Below, in pieces: positions 60,408-64,000 of a stretch of 64,000 nt of DNA. The notes below the pieces were generated by a model, which had not been told where the DNA came from, did not search any database, and worked only from the letters and a program-made list of their open reading frames with translations. Position 1 is the stretch's first letter. Each line of letters opens with the position of its first letter. The DNA comes from Gammaproteobacteria bacterium (GTDB lineage: Bacteria; Pseudomonadota; Gammaproteobacteria; Ga0077536), in NCBI GenBank assembly GCA_021773835.1, contig JAJFJQ010000071.1, forward strand, positions 1 through 64,000. Direction: 5' to 3'. A program made the position numbers and the translations under genes.

Positions 60408-61781
60408 TTACAGATCCTTTTTGCGTAAAAACGCTTCGATGTCGCTGCCGATCGAGATCTGCGGATCCGACGGCTTTTTCCCCTCCTCGTTTTCGCGCTT
60501 ACCGACGATCTCTCGAGCCAGCGCGAACGCGGTAACGAAAGACGGTGATTGCCGGAGCGCTTGAGCAAAATAGGCATCGCCGAAATAGGTCCATTCATTT
60601 TCATGGGCGCACCCGAAAGAGGTGCGATCCGCTGCGGCGGCGGTGATCACCAAAGTTGTCGGCGACGCGAGGGCGTCGATGAAGCTACCAGAATAGCAGG
60701 CGGAGACGACAACTATCCGCCATTTGATTGCTGCGCTGTCGAATATCTCTCGCACCTCAGCAGCCCTGAGATCATTTAGCCCAAAGCCCGGCAGGTCGAC
60801 CGAAATAGTTGCATCCTCACCGCCGTGGGAACTCAAAAACAATACGACGACGTCTTCGGCCGGATCGATTTTCTCGCCCAGTGCATGGATTATTTTCTCT
60901 AAATTGTGGCGGCTTGCAATCGGCGTATTAGCAAGCGTGCTGTGATTATTTATTAGAGAGATAGTGCGACCGATCGCGTTAAATTGCTGCTCGATGATAA
61001 CGCTGGCTTGTTCAATCTCGCGCTTGAACACATCTTGTCGGCCGTAAGCCGCAAACCCGACGAAGTACAAATCGGTGCTGCCCGGTCGTTGTGGCGATAA
61101 GGCATACAAGCTTTGCCGTAATAGGTTTGTTTGCGCGTAGTAGGTTGCTTCGACGTTGACTCGCGCGTGATCGCTTTCGGGCGGAACCCACGGTTCAATA
61201 AACAGCGGGCTATGTGGCAGATAATTTAAGGTCGCATAGACGCTTAGTCCGTAGATGGCGGTGTGTAGCACAGCGCGATACCACCGCGTTCCGAACACCG
61301 TAAACAAGATCCGAACGAACACTACCAGCTCCCACGCGAGGAATGCGTGCCAAAGGGTGTCGAAGTTGTCGTGGTAGGACTCACTTTCGATGCGGATCCA
61401 TACGCTTGTGACGACGGCCCATACGACTAGGATCCACAGCGTCACGCTAGCCATGCACACGGCGAGGTGTAGAAATTCCCGGGGACGGCGATCGAGTAAG
61501 ACGATAAGCGCCAAGGTTGCCATCCACAGATAACTCGCCGCGGCCTGTGAAACGAGTCCCCAGGCGGAGAATTCAACCGGCAATCCCGATCCGAACAGAT
61601 CATTGGCCGCCGATACTAACCAGAGGCCAAGCACCAACGCGACGAATTGCCCGAGCGACAAATCGAGAGAGCTCGGCGCTGCGCGCCATGGGAGTGTGAG
61701 CCGTAAGCCGGCCACGAGATTACGGTAAAACGCGTTAAGTCCACGGACGAGCGGGCGATATATTAATTGCACTGAATACAT
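60408..61781 (-). CDS. Membrane-anchored C13 (legumain/caspase-like) peptidase
   Basis: A 457-residue protein. The first 190 residues contain several membrane segments (FVALVLGLWLVSAAND, AASYLWMATLALIVLL, SVTLWILVVWAVVTSV, LVVFVRILFTVFG). The C-terminal domain, probably on one face of the membrane, carries the clan CD dyad: His319 in FLSSHGGED and Cys362 in VVSACYSGSFIDAL. This matches the Peptidase C13 group. Substrates usually follow Asn or Asp. No adjacent partner or inhibitor is evident. Convergent with gcvH. Confidence 0.9.
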   Translation of the reverse strand: MYSVQLIYRPLVRGLNAFYRNLVAGLRLTLPWRAAPSSLDLSLGQFVALVLGLWLVSAANDLFGSGLPVEFSAWGLVSQAAASYLWMATLALIVLLDRRPREFLHLAVCMASVTLWILVVWAVVTSVWIRIESESYHDNFDTLWHAFLAWELVVFVRILFTVFGTRWYRAVLHTAIYGLSVYATLNYLPHSPLFIEPWVPPESDHARVNVEATYYAQTNLLRQSLYALSPQRPGSTDLYFVGFAAYGRQDVFKREIEQASVIIEQQFNAIGRTISLINNHSTLANTPIASRHNLEKIIHALGEKIDPAEDVVVLFLSSHGGEDATISVDLPGFGLNDLRAAEVREIFDSAAIKWRIVVVSACYSGSFIDALASPTTLVITAAAADRTSFGCAHENEWTYFGDAYFAQALRQSPSFVTAFALAREIVGKRENEEGKKPSDPQISIGSDIEAFLRKKDL

Positions 61782-61919
61782 CGTAAGTCAGTTATCGCGT
61801 AGTTTTGAAGCATCCGCCATCGCTTAAAATTTCATGTACTCTGTTCGGTTGAAGTCAAATATACTGCCGCTAAAAGTAATATCTGGAATCTTCCTACTGT
61901 AACGGAAAGAATCAATTAG

Positions 61920-62201
61920 ATGGAATTAAACGCGGCAACAAAGAAACGACTGCGTGCGCGAGCACATCCACTCAAACCAGTGGTCATGATTGGACAACAT
62001 GGGTATTCGGCCGCGGTTGCGGCGGCGATAGACGAGGCCTTGGGTGATCATGAATTGATCAAAGTCCGCTTACGGGGTATTGAACGCGAACAGCGCGGCC
62101 CCGTTGTCTCGGAGATTTGCCGTGATTTAGACGCGGCGCTTGTTGGCCTCGTTGGCGCGGTGGCGACATTATTTCGACCACTTCCGGACAAACACAAATG
62201 A
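61920..62201 (+). CDS. yhbY: YhbY-family (CRS1/CRM) RNA-binding protein
   Basis: A 93-residue CRM-domain protein with LRARAHPLKPVVMIGQHGYS (GxxG loop region) and HELIKVRLRG. YhbY binds pre-50S ribosomal particles. It overlaps the dihydrolipoamide dehydrogenase start by ATGA, an unusual pairing, since yhbY more often accompanies rrmJ/ftsH. Confidence 0.92.
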   Translation: MELNAATKKRLRARAHPLKPVVMIGQHGYSAAVAAAIDEALGDHELIKVRLRGIEREQRGPVVSEICRDLDAALVGLVGAVATLFRPLPDKHK

Positions 62202-63619
62202 CCGATCTGCAAGTAGATGTCGTGGTGCTCGGCTCTGGCCCTGGGGGCTATACGGCGGCATTTCGTGCGGCCGACCTGGGATTGACCGTTGCATTGGTCG
62301 AGCGCGATCAAACCCTGGGCGGGGTTTGTCTCAACGTCGGTTGTATCCCGTCGAAGGCGCTTCTGCACGCTGCGAATGTTGTTAGCGAAGTGCGTGAAAT
62401 GGCCGCACACGGGCTGACCTATGGCGAACCAACAATCGATTTACAGAAACTGATCGGATGGAAGTCGAAGATTGTCGGCCAACTTACGTCAGGGCTGGCC
62501 GCATTGGCGAAGCAACGTAAGGTACAAGTCGTCGAAGGTAGCGGCACGTTTACCTCGCCGACCGGAATGCGGGTAAGCACTGCGAACGGCGAGACCGATA
62601 TCGAATTTAAACACGCAATCGTTGCCGCAGGTTCGGAGCCGGTGCAACTGCCAGAATTTCCAAACGATGATCCGCGCGTGATCGATTCAACCGGGGCCTT
62701 GGCGCCGACCGATATCCCCGCGCGTTTGCTGGTGATCGGCGGGGGTATCATTGGTCTTGAAATGGCCACCGTCTACATGGAACTCGGTAGCGCGGTGACG
62801 GTGGTTGAACTACTCGACGGGTTAATGACAGGCGCCGATCGCGATCTAGTAAAGCCGCTTGAGCGCCGCATGAAAAAACAACTCAAGGCAGTGTATACGA
62901 GTACGCGGGTGACTAAAGTAGAGGCGCAAGCAGAGGGATTATCGGTCCATTTTGATGGGGCAGGTGCGCCTGCCACCGATACCTACGATAAGGTTTTGGT
63001 CGCCGTTGGGCGCAAGCCCAACGGCAATGGTATCGGTTTGGAGCATGCCGGTGTTATCGTCGATGAGCGTGGATTCGTTCCGGTGGATAAACAACAGCGG
63101 ACGAATGTCGCAAATATTTTCGCGATTGGCGATATTGTCGGCCAGCCCATGTTGGCGCATAAAGCGACTCACGAAGGAAAAGTTGCCGCGGAAGTGATTG
63201 CGGGGCACAAGGCCGCCTTCGATGCTCGCGTTATCCCTTCCGTTGCCTACACCGATCCCGAAGTGGCGTGGGTAGGACTCACGGAAACCGAGGCGGAGAT
63301 ACAAGGGATCGAGTTTGAGAAAGGTGTCTTTCCCTGGGCTGCGAGTGGTCGCGCGCTGACCTTGGGTCGCAGTGAAGGCACGACGAAGTTATTGTTTAAT
63401 CCACAAGACGGGCGCCTTATCGGTGCTGGGATCGTTGGCTCGAATGCAGGTGATCTGATCGCCGAGGCGGCATTGGCAATCGAGATGGGCTGTGATGCAA
63501 GCGACATCGGGCTGACAATCCACCCGCATCCAACCTTATCTGAGACCGTGGCAATGGCTGCGGAGGCCTTCGACGGCACCATCACGGATCTCTATATGCC
63601 AAAGAAAGCGCGCAAATAA
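62198..63619 (+). CDS. lpdA: Dihydrolipoamide dehydrogenase
   Basis: A 473-residue FAD/NAD disulfide oxidoreductase. GSGPGGYTAAFRAADLG binds FAD, the redox cysteines are Cys44 and Cys49 in GGVCLNVGCIPSKALLHAA, GGGIIGLEMATVYMELGS binds NAD, and the C-terminal HPHPTLSET carries the catalytic His. It reoxidises dihydrolipoamide on GcvH, 2-oxoacid dehydrogenase E2 or possibly LbpA. No pdh/E2 gene is adjacent; it is coupled to yhbY by ATGA. Confidence 0.96.
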   Translation: MTDLQVDVVVLGSGPGGYTAAFRAADLGLTVALVERDQTLGGVCLNVGCIPSKALLHAANVVSEVREMAAHGLTYGEPTIDLQKLIGWKSKIVGQLTSGLAALAKQRKVQVVEGSGTFTSPTGMRVSTANGETDIEFKHAIVAAGSEPVQLPEFPNDDPRVIDSTGALAPTDIPARLLVIGGGIIGLEMATVYMELGSAVTVVELLDGLMTGADRDLVKPLERRMKKQLKAVYTSTRVTKVEAQAEGLSVHFDGAGAPATDTYDKVLVAVGRKPNGNGIGLEHAGVIVDERGFVPVDKQQRTNVANIFAIGDIVGQPMLAHKATHEGKVAAEVIAGHKAAFDARVIPSVAYTDPEVAWVGLTETEAEIQGIEFEKGVFPWAASGRALTLGRSEGTTKLLFNPQDGRLIGAGIVGSNAGDLIAEAALAIEMGCDASDIGLTIHPHPTLSETVAMAAEAFDGTITDLYMPKKARK

Positions 63620-63723
63620 TCCGCTGCCGCTGAGCTCAAGGCGATTGCTGTTGCGGTGCAACATTAATCACCTGCATAATCGCAGCTGACCGACGCCACT
63701 AAGCACGTTGGATGGAGACTACG

Positions 63724-64000
63724 ATGGCAAGTGAGCCCACCATACCCGATATCGATCCCACTGAGCTGTCCGAGGCGGTGATGAATATCGCCGCGCAAAG
63801 CCACGAGTTGTTACGTGAATTTATGCGTGCACACGGGGTCGATTTGGAGGCGGAACCGGATCCGTTTGGCTTGCTCCCGGCATTCATTGAATTGACGGCC
63901 AGTTGGGCGCGGGATCCAGTCAAGCTGCTTGATGCCCAATTTCATGCATGGCAGTCCTACATGGCGTTGTGGCAGACCAGCGCGCAGGCGTTGATGGGGA
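63724..64000 (+). CDS. phaC: Class I poly(3-hydroxyalkanoate) synthase PhaC, N-terminal part (cut by window end)
   Basis: The frame from ATG 63724 is open to the window edge, giving 92 residues. It includes HELLREFMRAHG, DPFGLLPAFIELTASWARDPVKL, and a QFHAWQSYMALWQTSAQALMG end, the N-terminal domain pattern of class I PHA synthases (LxQxQxxLWQxxxxLWQ...). The catalytic lipase-box Cys lies beyond the edge. It polymerises 3-hydroxyacyl-CoA into storage granules. Confidence 0.87.
   Translation, partial: MASEPTIPDIDPTELSEAVMNIAAQSHELLREFMRAHGVDLEAEPDPFGLLPAFIELTASWARDPVKLLDAQFHAWQSYMALWQTSAQALMG

Overview
The window comes from a bacterium, most likely a sulfur-oxidizing, heterotrophically versatile member of the Pseudomonadota (probably Gammaproteobacteria; class is my inference). 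The reasons are a complete sulfur-oxidizing heterodisulfide-reductase-like (sHdr) locus, a cytochrome bd-type oxidase, a CpxRA-like envelope system, malate synthase G, a class I PHA synthase, a PEP-CTERM-type sorting signal and many small-molecule catabolic enzymes. Codon use looks even across the window and there is no phage or IS element.

Layout. 1-400: a string of short perfect hairpins, tRNA-Arg(ACG) and an intrinsic terminator. 455-6342: a hydantoinase/oxoprolinase pair (hyuA-hyuB), a secreted beta-helix protein with a VPxPP/PEP-CTERM-like tail, and a RidA-family protein. 6500-9337: a two-part YeeE/YedE-type sulfur transporter followed by a SulP permease. 9420-12380: a Sel1-repeat protein and a TPP-dependent enzyme. 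12403-19834 (minus strand): the sHdr operon dsrE-hdrC1-hdrB1-hdrA-hyp-hdrC2-hdrB2-(147-aa unknown)-lbpA-arsR. 19951-26519 (minus strand): the dedicated lipoate-assembly operon (HDAC-like, lipS2, lipT, lipS1, sLpl(AB), degenerate GATase), with two small ORFs that fit exactly into its two gaps. 26630-27976 (plus strand): dsrE3A-like, tusA and a secreted unknown.

The central result concerns regulation. The same 18-bp operator, TATTAG-N6-CTAATA with at most one mismatch per copy, lies in front of three separate transcription units: the YeeE/SulP transporter operon, the sHdr operon and the dsrE3A-tusA operon. The likely reader is the ArsR protein at the end of the sHdr operon. It has two cysteines 66 residues apart, as in SqrR/BigR-type persulfide sensors. 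This outlines a regulon for sulfur import, sulfane-sulfur relay (DsrE/TusA), oxidation on sHdr with the lipoylated carrier LbpA, and feedback control.

28008-30623: cydAB, flanked by a full gene (30696-31028) and a decayed C-terminal fragment of its paralog (28008-28238). 31219-38887: an NAD-dependent epimerase, a DszC/SfnB-like flavoprotein, a PadR regulator next to a 22-bp palindrome, a DUF1329 protein, an NTF2-like protein and malate synthase G. 38914-54800: catabolic genes (TauD, GST, amidohydrolase, SDR, two acyl-CoA-dehydrogenase-fold enzymes, HpcH/HpaI aldolase, a second SulP, LLM oxidoreductase, FAD-GcvT fusion, class III aminotransferase). 54814-64000: DUF1223 protein, CpxP/Spy-like protein and CpxRA with a CpxR-box match, Nudix, YidD with a zinc-finger protein, GcvH, a membrane-anchored C13 (caspase-like) peptidase, YhbY, dihydrolipoamide dehydrogenase, and the start of phaC, cut by the window edge.
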